A stretch of 64,000 nucleotides of DNA from Blastococcus sp. TF02A-35 (lineage in GTDB: Bacteria; Actinomycetota; Actinomycetes; Mycobacteriales; Geodermatophilaceae), in assembly GCF_004571075.1 (NCBI RefSeq), contig NZ_SPQP01000009.1, positions 1-64,000 of the forward strand. Direction: 5' to 3'. Shown one piece after another: positions 43,481 through 50,653 of this stretch (within the stretch, counting starts at the first letter, position 1; the number at the start of each line of letters is the position of its first letter). The notes beneath the pieces were generated by a model. It was not told the origin of the DNA, ran no database searches, and saw only the letters and a list, made by a program, of their open reading frames with translations. A program made the translations under genes and the position numbers.

Positions 43481-44835
43481 ACGCCCCGACCTCGCTGATC
43501 CCGCCGCTGGGCGAGCCCCGGCCGCAGCCGGTCCCGCAGGCCGAGGAGACGACGCTGCCCAACGGGCTGCGCCTCGTCGTCGTCCCGCGTCCCGGGGTGC
43601 CGCTTGTGGAGCTCCGCCTGCGGGTGCCCTTCGCCGCGGCGAGCGCGCGCAACGCCGGGGTGCACGCCGCGCGCGGCGCCGTCCTCTCCGGCGCGGTGCT
43701 GCTGGGCAGCCAGCAGCACGACCAGGCGGAGATCGCGCAGCTGCTGCAGACCCACGGTGCCGAGCTCTCCGTGGCCACCGACGCCGACCGGCTGCTCTTC
43801 GGGACGACGCTGCTGCCCGGCGGCCTCGCCCCGGTGCTGGGCGTGCTCGCCGAGCTCCTCACCGGCGCGAGCTACCCGGCCGGCCAGGTCGACGGCGAGC
43901 GGGACCGGCTGGCCGAGCGGATCGCCATCGCCCGCACCCAGCCCGGCACGATCGCCCGGTCGGCGCTGGCCGCCCGGCGCTACGGCGCCCACCCCTACGC
44001 CATCCAGCTGCCCGACGCCGACCTCGTGTCGGCGGTGCGCGCCCCGGCGCTGCGCCGGCTGCACCGCGAGCGGGTGCTGCCCGCCGGGAGCATCCTCGTG
44101 CTCGTCGGCGACCTGGACCCGCGGGCCGCGGCCGACACCGTCGCCGCCGCGCTCGAGGGGTGGACCGGCAGCGGCACCGCCGTCGAGGCCCCACCGGTCA
44201 CCGAGCTGCGGCCGGCCGGCATCGAGCTGGTCGACCGGCCCGGGGCGGTGCAGTCCAACCTGCGGCTGGGTGGCCCGGCGCCGCGCCGCACCGACGCCGA
44301 CCTCCCGGCGACGCGCCTGGCCGCGATGATCTACGGCGGCTACTTCTCCTCCCGGCTGGTGGAGAACATCCGCGAGCGCAAGGGCTACAGCTACAGCCCG
44401 CGCAGTGCCATCGACCACCAGCGGGCGACCTCGTCGTTCCTGGTGGAGGCCGACGTCGCCACCGAGGTCACCGGCCCGGCGCTGCTGGAGACGCTGTACG
44501 AGCTCGGCCGGATCGCGCTCACCCCGGTGACCGAGGTGGAGCTGGACGCGGCGCGCCGCTACGTGCTCGGCAGCATGGCGCTGTCCACCGCGACGCACGC
44601 CGGGCTGGCCAGCACGCTGTCGGCGCTGCTGGGCGCGGGCATGCCGGCGGACTGGCTGCGCAGCCACCAGCAGGACCTCGCCGCGGTCACCGTCGAGCAG
44701 GTGCAGGCGGCCGCCGCCCGGTACCTGGCGCCGGAGGCGCTCACCGCGGTCGTGGTCGGCGACGCCGACCGGGTCGCGGCCGAGCTGGGCACCCTCGGCC
44801 CGGTCACCGTGACCGGGAGCGGCGACAAGGCATGA
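43477..44835 (+). CDS. M16-family peptidase, non-catalytic partner subunit
   Basis: The 452-residue protein aligns by eye with M16 peptidases but lacks HxxEH: the matching position reads GVHAARGAVLSGAVLLG. It keeps the substrate-binding RERKGYSYSPRSA (R/Y pair) typical of the inactive half of M16B heterodimers. With the overlapping upstream gene it should form an active two-subunit protease. Its own stop overlaps the nudC start (ATGA), so three genes are coupled. Confidence 0.92.
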   Translation: MNAPTSLIPPLGEPRPQPVPQAEETTLPNGLRLVVVPRPGVPLVELRLRVPFAAASARNAGVHAARGAVLSGAVLLGSQQHDQAEIAQLLQTHGAELSVATDADRLLFGTTLLPGGLAPVLGVLAELLTGASYPAGQVDGERDRLAERIAIARTQPGTIARSALAARRYGAHPYAIQLPDADLVSAVRAPALRRLHRERVLPAGSILVLVGDLDPRAAADTVAAALEGWTGSGTAVEAPPVTELRPAGIELVDRPGAVQSNLRLGGPAPRRTDADLPATRLAAMIYGGYFSSRLVENIRERKGYSYSPRSAIDHQRATSSFLVEADVATEVTGPALLETLYELGRIALTPVTEVELDAARRYVLGSMALSTATHAGLASTLSALLGAGMPADWLRSHQQDLAAVTVEQVQAAAARYLAPEALTAVVVGDADRVAAELGTLGPVTVTGSGDKA

Positions 44836-45713
44836 CCGGGGACCGGCGGCCGCTGCTGTCGCGGGCCGCGCACGACCGGGCGCACCTCGCCCGGTCGCTG
44901 CCCGACCCGGCGCGCGGCCGCCCGGTCCGGGTGCTGACCGTCGACCCCCAGCGCACCGTCCCGGTCCAGGAGGGCCCGTCCGGGCCCGCGCTGGTCTGGG
45001 ACGAGCGACCCGAGCTGCCGCTCGGGGCGGTGTTCCTCGGCGAGGCCGACGGCGTCCCCTACGCGGCGGTCCGCGGCGAGCGGTCGCTCACCGTCAACGG
45101 CCGCCCGGTCGACTCCTGGGCCGGGCTGCGCGACATCGGGGCCGACCTCGGCGACCTCGACGCCGGGCTGCTGGCGGAGGCCATCGGCATCCTCGAGTGG
45201 CACGAGCGGCACCGGTTCAGCCCGCTGACCGGCGAGGCCACGACGGTGGAGCGCGCCGGGTGGACGCAGCGCGACCCGAGCACCGGGGTGGAGTTCTTCC
45301 CCCGCACCGACCCCGCCGTGATCATGCTCGTCCACGACGGCGGCGACCGCGTCGTCCTCGGCCGGCAGGCGGTCTGGCCGCCCGGACGGTTCTCCATCCT
45401 CGCCGGCTTCGTCGAGCCGGGGGAGTCGGCCGAGGCCGCCGTCGCCCGGGAGGTCGAGGAGGAGGTCGGCCTGCGGGTCACCGACATCCGCTACGTGGCC
45501 AGCCAGCCGTGGCCGTTCCCGCAGTCGCTGATGCTCGGCTTCGTCGCCCGGGCCGACGGGGAGCAGGAGATCCGGGTCGACCCCACGGAGATCGAGGAGG
45601 CCCGCTGGTTCACCCGCGACGAGCTGCGCGCACCGGACGGCCGGCTGGCCATCCCGCCGTCGATCTCCATCGCCCGGCACATCCTCGACCTGTGGGTCGC
45701 GGGCGAGCTCTGA
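44832..45713 (+). CDS. nudC: NAD(+) diphosphatase NudC (NUDIX)
   Basis: The 293-residue protein has the NUDIX box GFVEPGESAEAAVAREVEEE followed by the NADH-pyrophosphatase signature SQPWPFPQSLMLGF. It splits NAD(H) to NMN(H) and AMP, and enzymes of this type also remove NAD caps from RNA and inactivate isoniazid-NAD adducts in mycobacteria. Unlike E. coli NudC, the zinc-ribbon cysteines are gone: the first CxxC place reads HRFSPLTG, so no zinc should bind. This loss is also known in mycobacterial NudC. It corresponds to Rv3199c and is coupled to the M16 pair. Confidence 0.93.
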   Translation: MTGDRRPLLSRAAHDRAHLARSLPDPARGRPVRVLTVDPQRTVPVQEGPSGPALVWDERPELPLGAVFLGEADGVPYAAVRGERSLTVNGRPVDSWAGLRDIGADLGDLDAGLLAEAIGILEWHERHRFSPLTGEATTVERAGWTQRDPSTGVEFFPRTDPAVIMLVHDGGDRVVLGRQAVWPPGRFSILAGFVEPGESAEAAVAREVEEEVGLRVTDIRYVASQPWPFPQSLMLGFVARADGEQEIRVDPTEIEEARWFTRDELRAPDGRLAIPPSISIARHILDLWVAGEL

Positions 45714-45714
45714 C

Positions 45715-46365
45715 TCAGCTCCAGCGACCGCCGAGGACCAGGGCGGGCTTCTCGGGGTGGTCGGCGAGCACCACGGCGTCGGCGAGGGCCGCCGGGTCGA
45801 CCTCGTCGTCGTAGCGGTCGAAGGCCGGGAGCGCCCACTGCTCCTCGGGCGGTGTGCGTCGCCTCCGGGCGGCCGGGGACATCCGCAGGTGGACGACGAC
45901 GTCCAGGGCCAGCCCCACCCCCTGCAGCAGGGAGCCCGGCACCAGGACCACGGCGCCGGGCGGTGCCGGCCGGCGCGGTGCGCGCGCAGCACGGTCGCGG
46001 TCGAGGTCCCACAGGACCGGCAGGTACTCGCCGCTGCCACCCGGGCCGAGCGGGCCGAGCACCTCGCGGTTGAGGGCGTTCCCGTCCAGCCAGTCGGTGT
46101 ACCGGGCGTCGGGGTCGGTGCGGCCGTGCTCCAGCCGCAGCGAGGCCGGCCGGTAGAAGCCCGTGGCGGGGACGACGACGGCGCCGTGCCCGAGCGCGGG
46201 CAGCCGTTCGGCGACCGCCCCGGCCAGCCGTTCCGGCTCGGCGGCCTCCGGGCCGTCGACGCCCACGCGCAGGGCGGCCGCGCCCGGGTCGGGAGGGGTG
46301 GCCGCGAGCAGGGCGGCCAGCCGGTCGGCCAGGGCGTCGGGGGAGAGCGGCTCCGGACGGGTCAG
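45715..46365 (-). CDS. Uridine-kinase-like protein with degenerate P-loop
   Basis: The protein of about 216 residues follows the uridine-kinase/P-loop fold (FYRPASLRLEHGRTDPDARY, LPVLWDLDRDRAARAPRRPA, GAVVLVPGSLLQGVGLALDV, DEVDPAALADAVVLADHPEKP). The Walker A place, however, reads GVDGPEAAEPERLA, with no GK[ST]. Nucleotide binding by the usual loop is therefore doubtful. The start is unclear: CTG 46365 overlaps the stop of the ANTAR gene (CTGA), while the first standard start, GTG 46266, would cut into the first strand. It is probably co-translated with the ANTAR gene. Confidence 0.6.
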   Translation of the reverse strand: MTRPEPLSPDALADRLAALLAATPPDPGAAALRVGVDGPEAAEPERLAGAVAERLPALGHGAVVVPATGFYRPASLRLEHGRTDPDARYTDWLDGNALNREVLGPLGPGGSGEYLPVLWDLDRDRAARAPRRPAPPGAVVLVPGSLLQGVGLALDVVVHLRMSPAARRRRTPPEEQWALPAFDRYDDEVDPAALADAVVLADHPEKPALVLGGRWS

Positions 46366-46979
46366 GACCGGCCGTCCGCGACGACGGCGGCCGGCGGTGC
46401 GGGCTGCACCCGGGGGAGCGGGGCGGTGGCGGGGCCGACGGCGGGGGCCACCGTGACGGCGCCGGGTGCCGGGTCCGCGGCCAGCCCGTCGAGCACCTCG
46501 CGCGCCAGGTCCACGACGGGCCGCCCCTCGGAGCGCGCCTGCCGGCGCATCTCCTCGAACGCCGCCCGCGGGCTGCTGCCGTTGCGCTCCGCCAGCACGC
46601 CGATCGCCCGCTCGGTGGAGACGCGGGCCGCGAGGGCGTGCTCCAGCTGGGCGACGGTGCGCTCCAGCGCGGCGATCCGGGCGTCGACGGGGTCGTCGTC
46701 GGCGGGGGCGCCGGAGGGTCCGCGGGCGGAGCGCCGGGCGGTCCGGTCGGGCTCCGGCAGACCGCCGAGCTCGTCGGCCACCAGGTCGGCGAGGGTCATG
46801 CCCTCGAGGAGGTCACCGACCGCCTCCCCGGCGACCGGGCCGGAGACCGGGATGACGGTCCAGCCGCGCGCGGTGCGGGTGAGCGCGACCCGCGCGTGGT
46901 CGTCGGTCGGGCCCGCGCCGGACGACGGGGACCCGTCGCGCTGGCCGGAGGGCCGGGGGCCGGGGACCACGGGTCTCAC
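46362..46979 (-). CDS. ANTAR-domain protein
   Basis: The 205-residue protein has a C-terminal ANTAR three-helix module (RVSTERAIGVLAERNGSSPR, AAFEEMRRQARSEGRPVVDL) preceded by a short coiled coil (ARIAALERTVAQLEHALA). ANTAR domains bind paired hairpins in nascent RNA and prevent termination. The N-terminal region is not a GAF or receiver domain that I can recognise (WTVIPVSGPVAGEAVGDLLE), and a Pro/Ala tail follows ANTAR. GTG 46979 overlaps the mycoredoxin stop; GTG 46970 is an alternative, with GGAGG ten bases upstream. Confidence 0.75.
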   Translation of the reverse strand: MRPVVPGPRPSGQRDGSPSSGAGPTDDHARVALTRTARGWTVIPVSGPVAGEAVGDLLEGMTLADLVADELGGLPEPDRTARRSARGPSGAPADDDPVDARIAALERTVAQLEHALAARVSTERAIGVLAERNGSSPRAAFEEMRRQARSEGRPVVDLAREVLDGLAADPAPGAVTVAPAVGPATAPLPRVQPAPPAAVVADGRS

Positions 46980-47242
46980 GCCTCCGGTTGCTGTGCCAGC
47001 TGGGCCTTGACCTGGTCGATGCTCGGGTTGGTCAGGGCGCTGCCGTCGCGGAAGACCAGCGTGGGGACCGTGCGGTTGCCGCCGTTGGCCTGCATGACCA
47101 GGTCGGCCGCCGCGGCGTCCTCCTCGATGTTGACCTCGGCGTAGTCGATGCCCTCGCGCTGCATCATCTTCTTGAGCCGCACGCAGTAGCCACACCACGA
47201 GGTGGTGTACATCGTGACGGCGGCGCCGGGGGTCGTGGTCAT
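46976..47242 (-). CDS. mrx1: Mycoredoxin (Mrx1, glutaredoxin-like)
   Basis: The 88-residue thioredoxin-fold protein has the active site CGYC (C17, C20), the cis-proline TVPTLVF and a C-terminal helix IDQVKAQLA. Mycoredoxin-1 removes mycothiol from proteins and peroxidases in actinobacteria, using mycothiol and its reductase. It corresponds to Rv3198A and lies divergent from uvrD2, as in mycobacteria. GGGAG is upstream of the ATG. The ANTAR gene follows with overlapping codons, so redox repair and an RNA-binding regulator share a transcript. Confidence 0.93.
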   Translation of the reverse strand: MTTTPGAAVTMYTTSWCGYCVRLKKMMQREGIDYAEVNIEEDAAAADLVMQANGGNRTVPTLVFRDGSALTNPSIDQVKAQLAQQPEA

Positions 47243-47415
47243 CGCGGGGAGTCTCCCTGTTCGTGCCGGGCGGGTCCAGTCCCGTTCCGGGGTGGCGTGC
47301 TCGTGATCGACAACGCCGACCCCCCTGGGGATGCTTCCCGGGCCGTGTCGGCCCGGGCTGGGAGGATCGGGTGGGGCCCGTCGGGCCGGCAGGGCGAGCA
47401 GGAGGGACGGCGGCG

Positions 47416-49410
47416 ATGTCGCAGGCGGAGGCGGAGGCCGTGCTCAGCGGTCTCGACGACGAGCAGCGCGAGGCGGCGCAGGCGGTGTCGGGCCCGGTCT
47501 GCATCCTCGCCGGCGCCGGGACCGGGAAGACCCGGACCATCACCCACCGCATCGCCTACGGCGTGCACACCGGCACCTACGTGCCCGAGCAGGTGCTCGC
47601 CGTGACCTTCACCGCCCGTGCCGCGGGCGAGCTGCGCGCCCGCCTCGCCGGCCTCGGCGTGGGCGGGGTCCAGGCCCGCACCTTCCACGCCGCCGCGATG
47701 CGCCAGCTGCGCTACTTCGCCCCGCGGGTGCTGGGCGGCCCCATGCCCTCGCTCATCGAGAACAAGCTGCGCGTGGTGGCCTCGGCGGCCACCCGCAACC
47801 GGCTCACCACCGACCGGACCAGCCTCCGCGACCTGGCCAGCGAGATCGAGTGGGCCAAGACCACCCTGGCGACGCCGGAGGACTACCCGGCGCGCGCGAA
47901 GGCGGCCGGCCGCGAGGCGCCGTTCGAGCCGGCGGCGGTGGCCGCGGTGTACGCCAGCTACGAGTCGGCGAAGCAGCGCGACGGCTCGCTGGACTTCGAG
48001 GACCTGCTGCTGGTCACCGCGTACGCCATCGAGGGCAACCCGGACGTCGCCCGGCAGGTGCGGGCGCAGTACCGGCACTTCGTCGTCGACGAGTACCAGG
48101 ACGTCAACCCGCTGCAGCAGCGGCTGCTCGACGCCTGGCTGGGCGGGCGGGCGGAGGTCTGCGTCGTCGGCGACCCGAACCAGACCATCTACTCCTTCAC
48201 CGGCGCCAACCCCGACTACCTGCTGGGGTTCGCCGACCGGTACCAGGACGCCGCGGTGGTGAAGCTGGAACGCGACTACCGCTCGACGCCGCAGGTCGTC
48301 GGGCTGGCCAACAAGCTCATCGGCATGGCACCGCGGCGCAAGGGCCTGCCCGGCCTGCGGCTGCTGGGCCAGCGGGCCGAGGGTGCCGAGCCGCGCTTCA
48401 CCGAGTACCCCGACGAGCCGGCCGAGGCCGCCGCCATCGCGGCGCGGTGCCGGGCGCTGATCGACGAGGGCATGCCGGCGGCGGAGATCGCGATCCTGTT
48501 CCGCATCAACGCCCAGTCCGAGGTCTACGAGAACGCGCTGGCCGCGGCCGGCGTCCCCTACGTGCTCAAGGGCGGGGAGCGGTTCTTCGAGCGCCCCGAG
48601 GTGCGCGAGGCAGTCCTGCTGCTGCGCGGGGCGGCGGCAGGTGGCAACGACCCGGGCATGCTCGTGCCCGCGGTCCGCGACGTGCTGGCCTCGACCGGGT
48701 GGGCCGAGCACCGGCCGCCGCCCGGGGGAGCGGCCCGCGACCGCTGGCAGTCGCTGGCCGCGCTGGTCGACCTGGCGGTGGACCTGGTGGCCGAGAACCC
48801 CGCGCTCGACCTCGGCGGCTTCGTCGACCACCTGGCCCAGCGGGCCGACGCGCAGCACGCGCCCACCGTGCAGGGCGTCACGCTCGCCTCCATGCACGCG
48901 GCCAAGGGCCTGGAGTGGGACGTCGTCTTCGTCGTCGGCCTCGTGGAGGGGGTGCTCCCCATCGCGCAGTCGCTGAGCCGTCCCGACGCGGTGGAGGAGG
49001 AGCGGCGGCTGCTGTACGTCGCCATCACCCGGGCACGGGAGCAGCTGTCGCTGTCCTGGTCGCTGGCGCGCAACCCCGGCGGACGCCGGGCGCGGCCGCG
49101 CAGCCAGTTCCTCACCGGGCTGGCTCCCGAGTCCGGCCCGACCGCGCCGCCGGCCCGCCGGCCGGCCAAGAAGGCCAAGGTCGTGCTCGAGGGCGAGGCG
49201 GGGGAGCTGTTCGAGCGGCTCCGCGCCTGGCGCAGCCAGGCGGCGCAGACGCAGTCGGTGCCGGCCTACGTGGTGTTCTCCGACGCCACGCTGCAGGCGA
49301 TCGCCGAGAGCCGGCCGACCAGCCTGCGCGAGCTCTCCGGGCTGCCCGGGGTCGGCGCGAAGAAGCTCGACCTGTACGGCGAGGACGTGCTCGCCACCGT
49401 CAGCGGCTGA
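47416..49410 (+). CDS. uvrD2: ATP-dependent DNA helicase UvrD2
   Basis: The 664-residue SF1A helicase has Walker A AGAGTGKTRT near residue 37, FTARAAGELRARL, VVDEYQDVNPLQQRLL, GDPNQTIYSFTGA, HAAKGLEWDVVFVVGL and AITRAREQL. A C-terminal HRDC domain follows (about residues 585-664, ELFERLRAWR, ESRPTSLRELSGLPGVG). This is the UvrD2 layout of Rv3198c, a helicase that is essential in M. tuberculosis. The tetracysteine motif that links motor and HRDC in mycobacterial UvrD2 is absent; the linker here is basic (RRPAKKAK). The ATG at 47416 has GGAGGG upstream. Confidence 0.92.
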   Translation: MSQAEAEAVLSGLDDEQREAAQAVSGPVCILAGAGTGKTRTITHRIAYGVHTGTYVPEQVLAVTFTARAAGELRARLAGLGVGGVQARTFHAAAMRQLRYFAPRVLGGPMPSLIENKLRVVASAATRNRLTTDRTSLRDLASEIEWAKTTLATPEDYPARAKAAGREAPFEPAAVAAVYASYESAKQRDGSLDFEDLLLVTAYAIEGNPDVARQVRAQYRHFVVDEYQDVNPLQQRLLDAWLGGRAEVCVVGDPNQTIYSFTGANPDYLLGFADRYQDAAVVKLERDYRSTPQVVGLANKLIGMAPRRKGLPGLRLLGQRAEGAEPRFTEYPDEPAEAAAIAARCRALIDEGMPAAEIAILFRINAQSEVYENALAAAGVPYVLKGGERFFERPEVREAVLLLRGAAAGGNDPGMLVPAVRDVLASTGWAEHRPPPGGAARDRWQSLAALVDLAVDLVAENPALDLGGFVDHLAQRADAQHAPTVQGVTLASMHAAKGLEWDVVFVVGLVEGVLPIAQSLSRPDAVEEERRLLYVAITRAREQLSLSWSLARNPGGRRARPRSQFLTGLAPESGPTAPPARRPAKKAKVVLEGEAGELFERLRAWRSQAAQTQSVPAYVVFSDATLQAIAESRPTSLRELSGLPGVGAKKLDLYGEDVLATVSG

Positions 49411-49449
49411 CCCGCGAGGGACTCGTCGCACCCGTCCGCGGGATCTCCG

Positions 49450-49489
49450 ATTAATTCGTTTGACCGCATCTCGGCCGTCCCCCTAGTGT
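49450..49489 (+). promoter_or_regulatory. whiB7 promoter with AT-rich WhiB7-type element
   Basis: TTGACC (49460-49465) and TAGTGT (49484-49489) form a good sigma-A promoter with 18 bases between. ATTAATT (49450-49456) ends exactly three bases before the -35 box and is one of the few AT-rich spots in the window. In mycobacteria WhiB7 with SigA binds such an element through its AT-hook, so autoregulation is expected. Transcription should start near 49496. Confidence 0.75.
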
Positions 49490-49568
49490 CCTGACACACA
49501 CGAGCTGCGCCCCCGTGCGATCCCGGCCGACCGGCCAGGACGCGGACAGAGGAAGGAGGGGCACTTCG

Positions 49569-49868
49569 ATGATCACCATGAACCGGACCGCCACCTCCGC
49601 CGATGTCCTGAGCCGTGGCGGCTTCGAGCCGGTCAACGGCTCCGCCGCCCCGTCCGGCGCCACCGGTCTGTCCCTCGCCCCGTGCACCGGCTGGGCCCTC
49701 ACCGCTGCCGCCCTCCGCGCCCCCGCCACCCGTGTGCCCGCCATCGCGGGCGTCCTCGGCAAGCGCCGGGAGCAGGCCCTCGTCGAGCGCTTCCTCGCGC
49801 CGACCCACACCCCCACCGACGACAGCACCCCCCTCGGGATCCACTCCCCGGGGAGACCGCAGAGCTAG
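49569..49868 (+). CDS. 99-residue leader ORF upstream of whiB7
   Basis: The ATG at 49569 has a strong ribosome binding site (AGGAAGGAGG) and opens a 99-codon frame with high-GC third positions: MITMNRTATSADVLSRGGF, an Ala/Pro-rich middle, then GVLGKRREQALVERFLAPTH and an SPGRPQS end. It resembles no family I know. The stop lies 20 bases before an intrinsic terminator that precedes whiB7. In mycobacteria and Streptomyces a translated leader ORF controls whiB7 by attenuation: stalled ribosomes prevent the terminator. This frame is in that position but is unusually long. It may be a leader, a real protein, or both. Confidence 0.6.
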   Translation: MITMNRTATSADVLSRGGFEPVNGSAAPSGATGLSLAPCTGWALTAAALRAPATRVPAIAGVLGKRREQALVERFLAPTHTPTDDSTPLGIHSPGRPQS

Positions 49869-49887
49869 CGCTCGACCGGTCCTCCTC

Positions 49888-49932
49888 GAGGCCGCGGAAC
49901 CCGAACCCCGGGATCCGCGGCCTCTTCGTTTC
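49888..49932 (+). terminator. Intrinsic terminator (attenuator) in the whiB7 leader
   Basis: GAGGCCGCGGA (49888-49898) pairs perfectly with 49914-49924, and the T-containing run TTCGTTTCT follows. It lies between the leader ORF and whiB7, about 75 bases before the whiB7 start. Read-through would be needed for WhiB7 production. Confidence 0.65.
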
Positions 49933-50009
49933 TCCGCGGCACCCGGCCCCCGACCTCGGTCGGCGGAGCCCCCGCCGGCCGTACCCGACGAGTACGAGGA
50001 GGAGCGGCA

Positions 50010-50378
50010 GTGCAGCAGACGATCGACCGCCCGACGTCCCACCGCCGACCCGGGCTCCCCCGGACCGGTGGACCGACGCCGACCTTTCCCCACCCGCCTC
50101 AGCGGGGACGTCCCCGTCCGCCCCTGTCACCCGCGCCGGTGCGGCTCCCGCTGCCGTGCCGGGTGGAGGACCCGGACCTGTGGTTCGCCGAGAGCCCGAG
50201 CGAGCTGGAGCTCGCGAAGGGCTTCTGCGGCAGCTGCCCGGTGCGCCAGAAGTGCCTGGCCGGTGCGCTCGACCGCGCCGAGCCGTGGGGCGTCTGGGGC
50301 GGCGAGATCTTCGAGCGCGGCGTGGTCATCGCCCGGAAGCGGCCCCGTGGCCGCCCCCGGAAGGTGGTCGCCGCGTGA
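50010..50378 (+). CDS. whiB7: WhiB7-type iron-sulfur transcription regulator
   Basis: The 122-residue protein has the WhiB core: cysteines C50, C73, C76 and C82 for a 4Fe-4S cluster, the segment DPDLWFAE, the GVWGGE turn that contacts sigma-A, and a C-terminal AT-hook RGRPRK (residues 113-118). WhiB7 activates genes for resistance to ribosome-targeting antibiotics. M. tuberculosis WhiB7 is about 92 residues; this one has about 30 extra N-terminal residues rich in Pro, which include a second RGRP (32-35). Location after uvrD2 matches Rv3197A. GTG 50010 follows GGAGGAG. The regulator is probably controlled by its own promoter and the attenuator upstream. Confidence 0.95.
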   Translation: MQQTIDRPTSHRRPGLPRTGGPTPTFPHPPQRGRPRPPLSPAPVRLPLPCRVEDPDLWFAESPSELELAKGFCGSCPVRQKCLAGALDRAEPWGVWGGEIFERGVVIARKRPRGRPRKVVAA

Positions 50379-50428
50379 GCACCGAGACCAGCGACGAGCA
50401 GTCCTCCAGCAGACCGAAGGAAGCAGCC

Positions 50429-50593
50429 ATGTACACCACCGAGCACGAACTGGCCCGCAGCCGGCACGCCGAGCTGCAGGCCGAGGCGGAGGCCGTCACC
50501 CGCGCCCGCCGTCTCTACCTGGCCAGGCGGTCCGCCCGCCGGGCCGAGCGTGCGGTCCGCCGGGCCGCGCGCGCCAGCGCCGCCGTCTACTGA
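50429..50593 (+). CDS. Small basic helical protein downstream of whiB7
   Basis: From ATG 50429 (AAGGAAG upstream) the frame encodes 54 residues: an acidic first half (YTTEHELARSRHAELQAEAE) and a very basic second half (ARRLYLARRSARRAERAVRR). One long helix is likely. An in-frame GTG at 50375 overlaps the whiB7 stop (GTGA) and would add 18 residues, so co-translation with whiB7 is possible. The charge pattern suggests nucleic acid or ribosome binding. The family is unknown to me. A hairpin terminator follows, so it is part of the whiB7 transcript. Confidence 0.6.
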   Translation: MYTTEHELARSRHAELQAEAEAVTRARRLYLARRSARRAERAVRRAARASAAVY

Positions 50594-50600
50594 CGGCGGT

Positions 50601-50647
50601 GGGCAGCCGGGCCCGGCGTCTCCCGGTGCGTCCGGACCCGGCTGCCC
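50601..50647. terminator. Bidirectional hairpin ending the whiB7 transcript
   Basis: GGGCAGCCGGG (50601-50611) pairs with 50637-50647 across a 25-base loop, between the small basic protein gene and the convergent kinase gene. Confidence 0.6.
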
Positions 50648-50653
50648 CTCCGG

